Shown: positions 9,921 through 19,662 of the stretch, in pieces | Layout of the letters: every line of letters begins with the position of its first letter | Position numbering within the stretch: the stretch's first letter is position 1 | Assembly (NCBI GenBank): GCA_905221605.1 | Contig: CAJNDS010002501.1 | Span: forward strand, 368,001-432,000 | Reading direction: 5' to 3' | Origin: Symbiodinium natans | Taxonomy: Eukaryota; Sar; Dinophyceae; Suessiales; Symbiodiniaceae | DNA: 64,000 nucleotides | Notes under the pieces: model-generated | What the model was told of the DNA's origin: nothing | Databases searched by the model: none | What the model saw: only the letters and a program-made list of their open reading frames with translations | Made by a program: the position numbers and the translations under genes

Positions 9921-10035
9921 CTTGGCTCTACTTAAGAGGGTAGGCTAAAAAAATAAATTTTTAGATGCCTTTATGAAGAAACCCAATAAACCCAAAAAGG
10001 CTAAGGATCTAAAGTTACAGTAAAGCACCACAAAG
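9921..10035 (+). mobile_element. Family-A introner (copy 4), CTAA duplication
   Basis: CTAA precedes CTTGGCTCTAC and follows CACCACAAAG, a 4-bp target-site duplication. Confidence 0.7.
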
Positions 10036-10635
10036 CTAAATTTGGTTTTTTTGGTGGGATGCAGGACCTCACCGGGGTCCCCTACACCCTTACCACAAGA
10101 TCCCCAAAGCCTTAAGCTAGAACCTGAACTTCAAGGATTTTGCGAACCCTCAACCCTAAACCCTCTACATCTTCTCTAGGGGTCTGAGGGATTCAGGGCA
10201 CAGGACTTGTCTCTGCAGGCTATTGTCTTTCAGCTTGAGGATTCTTGAAAGGTGTGCCCAGATAGGGTTCGCGTTTAGGGTTTAGGGTTTAGGGTTTAGG
10301 GCTTAGGGCTTAGGGTTTAGGGCTTAGGGCTTAGGGCTTAGGGTTTAGGGTTTAGGGTTTAGGGGGTTCTCGGGGCTAGGGTGCTTTCGATTGTCCGAGT
10401 ACCCCTAAAGCCCTAAACTATAAGACCCAAGGGTTTAGGCGCAAAGTTTAGGGGTCTCTAGGGCTTAGGCGTAATCAGAAGAACACAATAACCATCAGGA
10501 CCATGAGAACAGCAGACAATCATATCACGATAGTGATAACAACCATACTCATAGTAGTTACACCAAAAGGGACCTTAGTTCGGATCAACTCCTATATGAG
10601 GCCCGGTGTCGAGTACCTATATTCCCCGAGGAGGG

Positions 10636-10797
10636 ACTTTGAAGTTCATGGTACTTGTGAACCAATTGTAACTGTACTTAGAACCACTGTACTTAGAACC
10701 CACGAAAAATCCCCTTAAGTGCCCTAATATGGTTCTAATAAGTACAGTTATAAGTACAGTCAGAATTGGTTAATGAGTACCATGAACCTCCAAGTAG
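10636..10797. mobile_element. Family-D long-hairpin element (copy 1)
   Basis: Arms GTTCATGGTACTTGTGAACC and GGTTAATGAGTACCATGAAC are inverted, with repeated TAAGTACAGTTATAAGTACA inside. Further copies at 11140, 17941, 18857 and 39322. Confidence 0.7.
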
Positions 10798-11545
10798 GGT
10801 CCCAATCAGGGATCCTAAAGGTTTAGGGTTGGGGTTTAGGGTTTAGGGTTCTTACTCGCTCCTCTCAGTACATAAGTGGCAGTTTCGTTCAGGGCCCATC
10901 TGAGTCACTCATATAAAGCTCTCCTTTAGGGGGGGGGTGGGGGGCTTTCCGAAGAATCAGGGCTGAGAATTCCGGAGCAATGCTTCTGGGGGGCTGCGGG
11001 GGGCTGCTCCCCCCGCGTACCTAAGCCTGCCAAGTGGCTGATCTTCCCACTGCCATCCTCTCCTGAGCAGCTCGTGCTCCACATTGGAGGGCCTCAGGGG
11101 CATCATAGACCCTACTGGGAGGAACCCCCAATTACATAAGTCTACTTGTAACCTACTTAGGGGACAGTACAGTTAGAACCGGGGATAAAAGTACCCTGAA
11201 CCTCCAAGTAAGCTAGAAACCCTAAGCCCGAATTCTGTTGACTTGTCTTGCATCTTACGCCCAAGGCAAGGGTGGCCACCTGTAAGGGACAGCAGTCAGG
11301 AAGGGCACTCTTCAGTAGTAGTTCAGAATCCATAAAGGTTCCCTACTGCTTCTGGGCTTAGACTCTTATTCAGGCTCCGGGTTTAGGGTTTAGGGTTTAG
11401 GGTTTAGGGTTTACGTATGGGCCCCCAAATATACACTTCTGTGCCTCTTCGGAGCTGCCCCCCCCCCCCCCCCCAACCCTCACTCCGGTCCCGCCTTTTC
11501 CGCCCGACTATGGTCATGAACCCAATGCTGGGGTAGGTAGGGTTT

Positions 11546-11660
11546 AGGGTTTAGGGTTTAGGGTTTAGGGTTTGGGGTTTAGGGTTTAGGGTTTAGGGTT
11601 TAGGGTTTAGGGTTTAGGGTTTAGGGTTTGGGGTTTGGGGTTTAGGGTTTAGGGTTTAGG
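11546..11660 (+). repeat. TTTAGGG/TTTGGGG array
   Basis: About 16 units with TTTGGGG variants at both ends. Confidence 0.95.
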
Positions 11661-12042
11661 GCCCTGTAAAGATACAATTTGATGGCTTAGAACATAAAAA
11701 ATAGAAGTAAAGGCAAAATAATACCCCTGGGTATGGGACAATCTGCAGTGTCAAATGGACTGATCTTCCTGAGTTCGGACCCTTTCCAAAACATACTTTG
11801 GTAGTGTGAACAACATCTGCTGCCGCTGCTTGAGGCAAAATGATAAACAGAACCCGAAGTCCTAAGCCCTGAGCCCTGCCCGCCAGGCTTCGACCTAAAC
11901 CCAGAACCCATATCACGTTCAGGTCGCCGACCCAGAACCTCAACACAAAGGGATAGGGTTTAGGGGGGGTTTAGGGGGGTTTAGGGGGGTTTCGGGGTTA
12001 GGGTTCGGGTTTAGGGTTTGGGGAAGTAATTGGGTTATATAG

Positions 12043-12426
12043 CTTGGGCTGGCATGGGTGCCATGTTTGGCCAGCTCGATGGCCACATTGGCTCCATCTT
12101 GGGGCAGCAGACAGAAACCCCTTTATGGACCAAGTATTTCCCAGAAAGGAAAACGGACCCTGAATTCGGGTGAGCTAAGGGTAAGACTGCCACTTCCGAG
12201 CCATTTCATGGACTGCAGCTGCGACGTAGGCCTCAGCAGGCTAACGAAACCCGAAACGATGAAGGCTTGCCAGTAGGGTTTAGGGTCGACGGGCCCATTC
12301 AATTAGCAAAGGTATTTCGAGAAATGCGGACCGAAATCGATGTGATGAAAGTTGCCAGCGACTTGTACATTCACAACATTCACATGGATAACATGCTACA
12401 TTGGCGTCTTACAAACTGCCGAGAAT
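12043..12426 (+). CDS. Three-exon gene fragment, unknown function
   Basis: Exon 12043-12169 (2+123+2 nt) ends at an excellent donor, ATTCGG|GTGAGC. Exon 12219-12272 follows acceptor CATGGACTGCAG with matching phase. Exon 12312-12426 follows TTAGCAAAG. Segments: GAMFGQLDGHIGSILGQQTE, PLWTKYFPERKTDPEF, CDVGLSRLTKPETMK, then FREMRTEIDVMKVASDLYIH. Exon 2 could end in TAG (12274-12276), or splice on through a GC donor (ATGAAG|GCTTGC) into exon 3 in phase; I favour the latter. The poly-C at 12427-12439 probably belongs to the next intron. No family assigned. Confidence 0.55.
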
Positions 12427-12500
12427 GCCCCCCCCCCCCTAAGCCCTCACCCTAAACCCTAATCCCTAAACCCTAAACCCTAACCCCTAAACCCGTCTAG

Positions 12501-12585
12501 TCTCCTCATGACTCGGCAGCCAACACGCAGAAGACTGCCAGACCCAGCTAGCTACAACATGTATGAAGCCGAGACCTGCTCTTAG
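12501..12585 (+). CDS. Candidate terminal exon
   Basis: After CCCGTCTAG the frame reads LLMTRQPTRRRLPDPASYNM and ends YEAETCS, TAG at 12583-12585, where a TTTAGGG array begins. It may continue the gene at 12043-12426. Confidence 0.35.
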
Positions 12586-13169
12586 GGTTTAGGGTTTAGG
12601 GTTTAGGGTTTAGGGTTTAGGGTTGAGGGTTTAGGGTTTAGGGTTGGCTCCCTAAGCTTCCCTACTGTTCCCTACTGTTCCCTCGGTACCTGCCCCCCTT
12701 GAAACCCTCTATTATCAGAACGACAGAAAGCGTGGATGTTTTTTTGGGGGGATTTTTAAATCATTTATGGTTTAGGGTATGAACTAGTAGTAGGTTCTGC
12801 AGAAAACCTAAACTCTAAACCCTTTTGCGGGCGAGGGGCTGCACGCGTCCGCTGCTTCTTGTTGGAAGCCGCACCGACGCCATACCTAAAAGCTATGCCG
12901 GAAGCGAGATCCGAAAGATTAAGCTTAGAATCCTACAGCCTAAATCTAAGCCTCAAATCCAACCCGACCCCAAACCCTCCCACCCATAGACCTGAAATCT
13001 TTTAGGGGAGGCTTCCAAGGGTGTTGCTCTTCAGTGGCTAACCCCCCACAACCTGAAACCGCTACCCTAAACCCGAAATTCCGAACCCTAAGCCCTAAAC
13101 CCTAAACCCTAAACCCTAACCCTAAACCCTAAACCCTAAACCCCGAACCCTAAATTGTGCTTTTTGCAG

Positions 13170-13239
13170 CCTGGAAGACACCCCAAGCCCCCTCATCCCG
13201 GGCCGGACTGCTTGGCGAAAAAAGACAAAAGCTTGTCGG
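13170..13239 (+). CDS. Candidate exon
   Basis: Strong acceptor TTGTGCTTTTTGCAG, 23 codons plus one base (GRHPKPPHPGPDCLAKKDKS), donor TCGG|GTTTAG. Confidence 0.45.
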
Positions 13240-13426
13240 GTTTAGCGTGCTTATTTAGGAAGTTGCCATACTGGTATTCGATTACAGCTCAGGGTTCAAG
13301 ATTCAGGACTGTGGGTGTTGGGTTTAGGGTTAAGGTTTGGGAGCTGCAGGGCGTGGGGTGGGCAGGGGTGGGGTGTGCGCAGGGACATGAGATTCGCTTC
13401 GGGGGGTTCAGCGGCATGCTAAGAAG

Positions 13427-13518
13427 ACCTACGCTACCACAGCATGCACATTCTTGAGCTGTTGCTGAGAAACATGTCGTCAGGCACTTTCTTGTCAAAG
13501 CCAATCCTGACAAAACGG
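13427..13518 (+). CDS. Candidate exon
   Basis: After CTAAGAAG the frame reads YHSMHILELLLRNMSSGTFL then SKPILTKR, with donor ACGG|GTTGGG or a stop at 13528. Leucine-rich amphipathic segment, family unknown. Confidence 0.45.
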
Positions 13519-14397
13519 GTTGGGAGTTAGTGACACTCCAAACCCCAGCACATACAAACCCCAAACCGGCAGATGCATGTCTCATAAATGTCCGTGGTGC
13601 ACATCATTTCCAGACACCACGCAGCAGTGCGCCTCAGAAGAGGCAGGCTTTCAAGAGCCCTGTAGGTGTTGGGGTTTAGGGCTTGGCGTTTAGGGTTCAG
13701 GCCGTTTTTTTTTGATGGCTGCAGAGTTCAGAGTCTGAGATCATAGGCTCAACCACGAAAACCCTATGACCGACAAAAACCAGCTGAAAAATGCAGGGTT
13801 AGGGTTTAGGGTTTAGGGTTTAGGGTTTAGGGCTTAGGGTTTAGGGCTTAGGGCTTAGGATCCTCTTGAACCCAGGCACAACATGTCCCAAGGGCCTACC
13901 TGGAACTCAATTGCCGATGGAGATTCCTCAGGACCCTAAACCCTAAACCCTAAACCTACTGTAAAAGCCCTGAGCCTGAGTCTGGGTTTCATGCAGGGGA
14001 ACGTCTATTGAGGGACGCAGGAATGGGTTTCACGAACTCATATTCTGGAAGCTTAACTAAAGTTTCTTCACAATTTAGACCCCAGAACACCCCGAACCCT
14101 CAACCCTAAACCCTAAACCTAGTTCATGGTTGGGATAATATTAAAAATTAAATTCCACATTCCTTATTGGGTTTAAGTAACCTTAAACATGTAAAATGTT
14201 ACGCAACTATGACAAAGAAACCCTAAACCCTAAACCCCTGCAAGGATGCAGGTTCCTGAGGCCCATAAACCCTAAACCCTAAACCCCAAACCCTAAGCCC
14301 TAAACCCCAAGCCCTAAGCCCTAAATCCGAAACCCTAAACCGGTGGTTTCTCTAAATTTCTGCTCGGGGTCCTGATTATAAGGCGGCCCCCTTATTT

Positions 14398-14485
14398 CGG
14401 GTTTAGGGTTTAGGGTTTAGGGTTAGGGTTTAGGGTTTAGGGTTTAGGGTTTAGGGTTTAGGGTTTAGGGTTTAGGGTTTAGGGT
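14398..14485 (+). repeat. TTTAGGG array grown inside a family-H-like element
   Basis: The sister elements at 24146, 39961 and 46285 have a single TTTAGGG followed by GTACCCC at this position. This copy has about 12 units between ..CTTATTTCGGG and GGTACCCCGAAAGGG. Confidence 0.7.
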
Positions 14486-14534
14486 ACCCCGAAAGGGACC
14501 TCAACTTTCGAGAAGTGACCATATGTCGGGCTAG

Positions 14535-14606
14535 CCAAGCCGCCGAACAGAAGGGTTCGACCTCCGCTTCCAGAGACTTCTGCAGCCTAGGCGGTGCTAT
14601 GGAAGG
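14535..14606 (+). CDS. Candidate exon
   Basis: After GGGCTAG, 1+69+2 nt: QAAEQKGSTSASRDFCSLGG. Donor GAAGG|GTTTGG opens a TTTGGGG/TTTAGGG array. Confidence 0.4.
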
Positions 14607-14994
14607 GTTTGGGGGTTTGGGGTTTGGGGTTTAGGGTTTAGGGTTTAGGGTTTAGGGTTTCGGGTTTAGGGTTGAGGGCTTAGGGACCTACACCCTAAAG
14701 ACCTTCAAGTTCAGGGTGGTAGGTTTTTGGGTGCCTTCAAACCTGGACGAAACACAGGGAGCACTTCTTGCAACAGCTGATGCGGGCGCGGGCATAGGGG
14801 CTTGCTCTGGGGTTGGGGAGACGCTCGGGGATGGGCACTGCAGGGACTCTCTGGGGATAGTCTGGGGTTGGGCGCTCTGGGGGACACTCTGGGTATACTC
14901 TTTGGTGGGATGTGGGTGATGGACGAGGTGTAGATTGGGCGAGGAGATTAGTGTAGTTTAGAATCTAACAACCCCACTCCGGTGCTCCCTGAAC

Positions 14995-15298
14995 CTGTGG
15001 TTGTATGGTTAGGGCCTTTGACCTATCGTCGCAGGCTTGGAGGACCTTCTCTGCTTCTTGGGCAGTCGGGTCGGGGGCCTCAAACGTCAAACTCTTGAGC
15101 TCCGCCGCTTTACACAAGCATTTGCAGCGAAACCCTAAACCCCAAACCCCAAACCCCAAACCCTAAACCATCGCCGAGACACAGGGGAGTGGTGGTATAT
15201 TCTCCTCCATCGTTCTCAACGATGTCGCCCAGCATGTCCTGTACAAAGTGTGACTCGTACGTAATCGCCATCATCGCCACCCCCTTCTCAAACCCTAT
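14995..15298 (-). CDS. Two-exon gene fragment with a 61-nt telomere-repeat intron
   Basis: Exon 15169-15298 follows a poly-T acceptor on the minus strand (TTTCTTTTTTTACACAG|ATAGGG), encodes FEKGVAMMAITYESHFVQDM then DIVENDGGEYTTTPLC, and ends one base into a codon at GATG|GTTTAGGG. Exon 14995-15107 starts with two bases, in phase (ELKSLTFEAPDPTAQEAEKV then LQACDDRSKALTIQPQ), and ends CCACAG|GTTCAG. The intron 15108-15168 is almost entirely TTTAGGG/TTTGGGG units plus a short CGCTGCAAATGC..AAAG end. An upstream exon probably lies near 15940-16015 (CQLVTYDTQFRTIQDTLKTL), beyond the pyrimidine tract at 15403-15902. Function unknown. Confidence 0.65.
15108..15168 (-). other. Intron built from telomere heptamers
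   Basis: Minus strand: opens GTTTAGGGTTTGGGG, five units in all, and ends TGTGTAAAG. Flanking exon phases match exactly, making it the cleanest case of an array acting as an intron. Confidence 0.65.
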
Positions 15299-15344
15299 CT
15301 GTGTAAAAAAAGAAAACAAATAAATACATGTATTTATATATGTA

Positions 15345-15395
15345 GACAGACAGACAGACAGACCGACAGATGGATAGACAGATAAATAGAAATAG
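15345..15395. repeat. (ACAG)n/(GATA)n microsatellite
   Basis: Tetranucleotide repeats next to the pyrimidine tract. Confidence 0.8.
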
Positions 15396-15402
15396 ATGGC
15401 CA

Positions 15403-15742
15403 CCCCCCCTCCCTCCCCCCCCCTCCCCTCCCCCCCCCCTCCCTCCCCCCCCCCCTCTCCCCCCTCCCCCCCCCTCCCTCCTCCCTCCTCCCTCCCCCCT
15501 CCCCCCCCCCCCTCCCCCCCCCTCCCCCCCCCCCCTCCCCCCCCCTCCCCCCCCCTCTCCCCCCCCCCTCCCCCCTCCCCCCCCCTCCCCCCCCCTCCCC
15601 CCCCCTCCCCCCCCCCCCCCCCCCATCCCCCCCCCTCCCCCTCCCCCCCCCCTCCCCCCCCCCCCCCCCCCCTCCCCCCCCCTCCCCTCCCCCCCCCCCC
15701 CCCCCCCCTCCCCCCCCCCCCCTCCCCCCCCCGCCCCCCCCC

Positions 15743-15780
<38 letters not shown>

Positions 15781-15902
15781 CCCCCCCCCTCCCCCCCTCC
15801 CCCCTCCCCCCCCTCCCCCCCGCCCCCCCCCCCCTCCCCCCCCCTCCCCCCCCTCCCCCCCCCCTCCCCCCCCCTCCCCCACCCCCCCCGCCCCTCCCAC
15901 CC
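15403..15902. repeat. 500-bp C-rich (C)n(T) tract
   Basis: Runs of 4-25 C separated by single T, very rarely A or G. Long proline or glycine frames on the two strands are composition artefacts. It lies upstream of the exon at 15169-15298, where it would be purine-rich intronic RNA on the minus strand. Confidence 0.95.
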
Positions 15903-16198
15903 CCAGTAGTCACCCCCACCCCAAAGCAACTTTAAAACCAACAGCGTCTTAAGCGTATCTTGAATGGTTCTGAACTGTGTGTCATATGTCACAAGTTGAC
16001 AAACTGAATTGCATGTCACATATCACGCTTTGAAAAATACTCTGTCTAAAGGAGACCTGGTTGATGGACCCTTCAGGTCTAACATCTCATTGTTAAATAT
16101 CGTGAGGAATCTTCTTTAACTATTACATCTAAAATCACGAATATACAAAATCTAGTTAAACATATGATCATGAACAGAACCCAAAAGGCTTTAATAAT

Positions 16199-16567
16199 TC
16201 AGTTCATTGAGTTATCATCTTTTTTGTAGTATTTTCCCTCACCACTACCATCAGACTTTTGGACTTTAAAACTTTGGACGTTTGGACTCTTCGACTTTTG
16301 ACCCGCCCCTTCCATGACAGCCGCGACAGGCGCCTGTCAGGGGGGGGGGGGGTTTGGGGGGGGGGGGGGGGGTTGGTTTGGGGGGGGGGGTTTGGGGTGG
16401 GGTTTGGGGGGGGGGGGGGAAGTTGGGGGGTTTGGGGGCGGGGGAACGCTTTCCAGTCGAAGAAGGCCCTGCCTATCCTCCACCAAAGATGACATGTTAG
16501 GGGGCGCAGCCTGCAGGGCCTTAGCACCAGGCTTCTCGAGCATGAAATGACAACGAGGTAGGAGCCC
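16199..16567 (-). CDS. Two C-terminal exons, unknown protein
   Basis: Minus strand. Exon 16448-16567 (40 codons) reads HFMLEKPGAKALQAAPPNMS then LVEDRQGLLRLES and ends at AAAGC|GTTCCC. Exon 16199-16333 (45 codons including TGA) follows CCCCTGACAG and reads VAAVMEGAGQKSKSPNVQSF, ending in a charged tail KYYKKDDNSMN. Both junctions are phase 0. The intron (16334-16447) is nearly pure C-rich DNA with CCAAACCCC motifs on the coding strand. No family recognised. Confidence 0.65.
16340..16440. repeat. G-rich (GGGGTTTGGGG-like) tract forming an intron
   Basis: Poly-G blocks separated by GTTT. Occupies the intron of the minus-strand gene 16199-16567. Confidence 0.8.
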
Positions 16568-17119
16568 CTTTCAAGGGTTTCATCGTTTGCAGGGGGTCCT
16601 GAAAGCTCTAACGCCCAGGGCATGCCGGGACAACCCAGCATAGGGTTTAGGGTATACAAGTAGGGCCGCGTGAATATGGACGTGTTATGAAGTTGGGTCA
16701 ACTCATGCTGCGACTTGGGCTATCTTCTGTTCTATCTTTGATAAGTTCATCATCCTTGTCCACATGTCATAACGGAGTATATAATATGTTTTAGGCTCAC
16801 TGATGACTTATTTATAAGTGCCAACATCTATATGAAACGACCTATGAGACACCAATGTTTTACCGAGAACCTATTTCGAAATAAAAAACAGAGAAACTAG
16901 AAACAGTATTTGACTGAGGGTTGCTTTGAAACATGGGCAAGCATGACAACGGCAGACATAAATCTGAAGTCGTTTCTCTGGTTTTTGTTAGGGGGCGAAG
17001 GGCGCAGATGTCCATGCACTGCGAGTGCTCCGCAGCTGTCAGCTTGACGGTCTGCGGGACTCCGCAGCTTTCAGCTTGGCGGTCGCGCCGCTGTCATATG
17101 CACTGATAAAACCCTTTAC

Positions 17120-17450
17120 AGAATTTGGAAGAAAAAATTGTCGCCTGCGCCTTGCGTTCGCGAAAAAATCGCCACCCATAGATGTGCGCCAAAATGTGCG
17201 TGGATGTGCGCAGGGCAAGACGGCTGTCCGAAATGGCATGTGCACGAAATGTGTGCGAATGTGCGCCGGACATGTGCGGAAGGAGGATTCGGGCCAGCAA
17301 TGAATGTGTGCGCAATGTAAATATGATGAAACATCATGCGCGCGGCCTTGAACAACTGCGGAAACGAGATGTGCGCGTACGTGCGCGGGCATGTGACACC
17401 CTCGAAAGTGGAAAGTGCGCAGAATGTGCGCGATGCGCGGCATGGATAGT
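17120..17450. repeat. Degenerate ATGTGCGC repeat cluster
   Basis: ATGTGCGC/ATGTGCGG words recur irregularly over 330 bp. All six frames stay open for long stretches because of this composition; the translated AHIRTH-like repeats are not convincing as a protein. Confidence 0.55.
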
Positions 17451-17546
17451 TCATAAGAAGATATAAACCCTAAACCCTAAACCCTAAACCCTAGACCCCA
17501 GTCGGTGCAAAAGAGTAAATTCAAGAATTCCCCTTTCTTTTTGCAG

Positions 17547-17609
17547 AGTCGGCTCAAGTCTCGACACTTTCGCAAACTTTGGCTCGCCCGTGCAGCAATC
17601 GATATGTAG
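17547..17609 (+). CDS. Candidate terminal exon
   Basis: Strong acceptor CCCCTTTCTTTTTGCAG, then RLKSRHFRKLWLARAAIDM and TAG at 17607-17609. A splice at GATAT|GTAGGG is the alternative. Confidence 0.45.
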   Translation, partial: SRLKSRHFRKLWLARAAIDM

Positions 17610-17940
17610 GGTTTTGGGTTTAGGGCCTTTAGGGGTTAGGGTTTAGGGTTTAGGGTTTAGGGTGTGTGTGTGTGTGTTTCCTTCATTTTTGGTGTCGAGC
17701 CGCAGAAGGCAGGTGGGTTCCGGGAGCTTTTTGAGTTGAAAGGTCATGGAGATGCGAAACAGAAAACGGTGGCTGACAAAACATGCAAAAGTCGCTACGA
17801 AGTTTTTCTTTAATAAGTACGGCTGGTTTTCTGCTCAAGACACCTCTGTGATAACTTGGGTGTAGTTGACTTAGAAGTTCGCAAACTTAGATATGGGATA
17901 ATTCGAAGCACGCGATCTCACAAGGACAAGGCCCTACTTG

Positions 17941-18207
17941 TACTTGGAGGTTCATGGCACTTAGTAGCCAAGTTTAACTGTACTTATAACCCACTTATAA
18001 GCCCCTTAAGTGCCCTAAGATGGTTATAAGCACAGCTATAGACAGAGAAGGAGCGTCAACATGTGCTAAACCAGATTCAGGGTGAAAGGTACATTGGGCG
18101 CGTTCCTACTTCTGAGGGCGGCGCAAAACAACAAAAGCCCTGCAGAGTACCAGGCCGAGTACAGCTATAAGAACCGTTGCAATTGGTTAACAAGTACCAT
18201 GAACCTG
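17941..18207. mobile_element. Family-D hairpin element with internal insert (copy 2)
   Basis: Left arm TACTTGGAGGTTCATGGCAC, right arm TTAACAAGTACCATGAACCT. About 105 bp of unrelated sequence sits between the arms, at about 18036-18140. Confidence 0.65.
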
Positions 18208-18355
18208 CATTGTTTAGGGTTTAGGGTTTAGGGCTGTAGCGGCCCAGGGTCCTTGCACAGGTTCTTCCCATGGCGGAAGAGGTCCTCACCTTGTGGCCCG
18301 TTGTTTCCAGATCAACCCGAATTAAGAATTAAACCCTCAAGCCCGATCCCACAAG

Positions 18356-18505
18356 GCCCTAAACCCTAAACCCTAAACCCTAAAACCCTAAAACCCTAAA
18401 ACCCTAAACCCTAAACCCTAAACCCTAAACCCTAAACCCTAAACCCTAAAGCCTGAACCCTGAACCCTGAACCCTAAACCCTGAACCCTAAACCCTAAAC
18501 CCTAC
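18356..18505 (-). repeat. CCCTAAA array with CCCTAAAA and CCCTGAA variants
   Basis: About 20 units with blocks of variants, suggesting internal duplication of variant units. Confidence 0.95.
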
Positions 18506-18621
18506 GAGGCTTCCTAGATTCCCAAGTGTACGCGTACCAAGAGAGTGTGACCTACGACTTCCCGGGGCGAAGTTGGCCTTCAAGTAAGCACCACACCCCA
18601 CCCCTCGCTGCACCCCGAAAT

Positions 18622-18709
18622 GGGTTTAGGGTTTAGGGTTTAGGGTTTAGGGTTTAGGGTTTAGGGTTTAGGGTTTAGGGTTTAGGGTTTAGGGTTTAGG
18701 GTTTAGGGT
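18622..18709 (+). repeat. TTTAGGG array
   Basis: Twelve perfect units. Confidence 0.97.
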
Positions 18710-19096
18710 TTCCTACATCTAAGGTTTGAACCATGGGCCCCTAGTATGTATGGTCCCTTACCCTTGTTTGTATGGATCCGACTGAGAACGAGGACCTAGT
18801 GGGGGGGGGGGGGGGGGGGCCCTAAGCCCTAAACCCGAAACCCTAAACCCTAAACCGTCATAAGTACAGTTATAGTTAGAATTCGTTAAGAAGTGCCATG
18901 AACCTCCAAGTAGACAGCTCGTGGGTTCCTCAAACCCTGCAGAGTCCGAGTAGGGCACGGTTTAGGGTTGAGGGTTTATGGGGTTTAGGGCTTAGGGCTT
19001 AGGGCTTAGGGTTTAGAGTTTAGGGTTTAAGGCTCACGGCCTGGGGTAAATATACAAGTAAGGTTCAGCATTTAGGATACAGGTTAAGGGTTTGCA

Positions 19097-19321
19097 GTAA
19101 CCTAGGATGAGAAAGGGTGCCCTTCTTTGCTTAAAGAGGTTTGTAACGAAACCGAAACCCCCCTCAACAAGGCAAAGAGACAGGGGTACCACTGGGATCC
19201 TCGTAGCCCTAAACCCTAAACCGTAAACCCTAAACCCTAAACCCCCAACCCTAAACCCTAAACCCCCCCCCCAAAAAAAAAAAAAAAAAAAGCGAATGGG
19301 GGCGCTACTGGGCATCCTAGA
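19097..19321. mobile_element. Family-E element with duplicated tail (copy 3)
   Basis: AACCTAGGATGAGAAAGGGT to CACTGGGATCCTCGTAG, then a CCCTAAA tract, a C-run/A-run junction and a second tail GCGCTACTGGGCATCCTAG. The element was extended by heptamers and a repeated 3' end. Confidence 0.5.
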
Positions 19322-19593
19322 CTAAGGCGAAGCCCCAGGGCCGACGCAGCTTCCATCGTTGAACACCGCCAGAGCCGCGACCTTGGCCATGGAGATTCTG
19401 TGGGGGTTCGGGGGTTTAGGGTTTAGGGTTTAGAGTTCGGGTTTCGGGTTTCGGGTTTAGGGTTTAGGGTTTAGGGCTTAGGGTTTAGGGTTTAGGGTTT
19501 AGGGTTTAGGGTTTAGGGTTTAGGGTTTAGGGTTTAGATTTCAGGGCTTCGGGCTTAGGGCTTAGGATTTCGGGTTTTGCGGGAGACCGCCAG

Positions 19594-19662
19594 AAACCCT
19601 CCCGACCCCCCAACTACGTCAACTACCTCTTGAGGACTAAGGGCATGACTGCATCACTCTAA
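19594..19662 (+). CDS. Candidate terminal exon
   Basis: After GAGACCGCCAG, 22 codons and TAA: KPSRPPNYVNYLLRTKGMT. The stop lies at the edge of a CCCTAA tract. Confidence 0.4.
   Translation, partial: KPSRPPNYVNYLLRTKGMTASL

Larger units (their letters stand above)
10036..12042. other. No confident gene
   Basis: Heptamer arrays (10270-10365, 11375-11415, 11546-11660), family-D copies (10636, 11140), a poly-C run (11458-11474) and short unique islands. A minus-strand frame near 11690-11910 is open but not convincing. Confidence 0.5.

Noticed and set aside
15370-16019. Long polyproline and polyglycine frames
   Set aside because: They are translations of a C/T simple-sequence tract, open on both strands in several frames.
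17039-17454. Histidine-rich AHIRTH-repeat protein
   Set aside because: All frames are open because of the ATGTGCGC word; no splice sites or conserved motif support any one of them.
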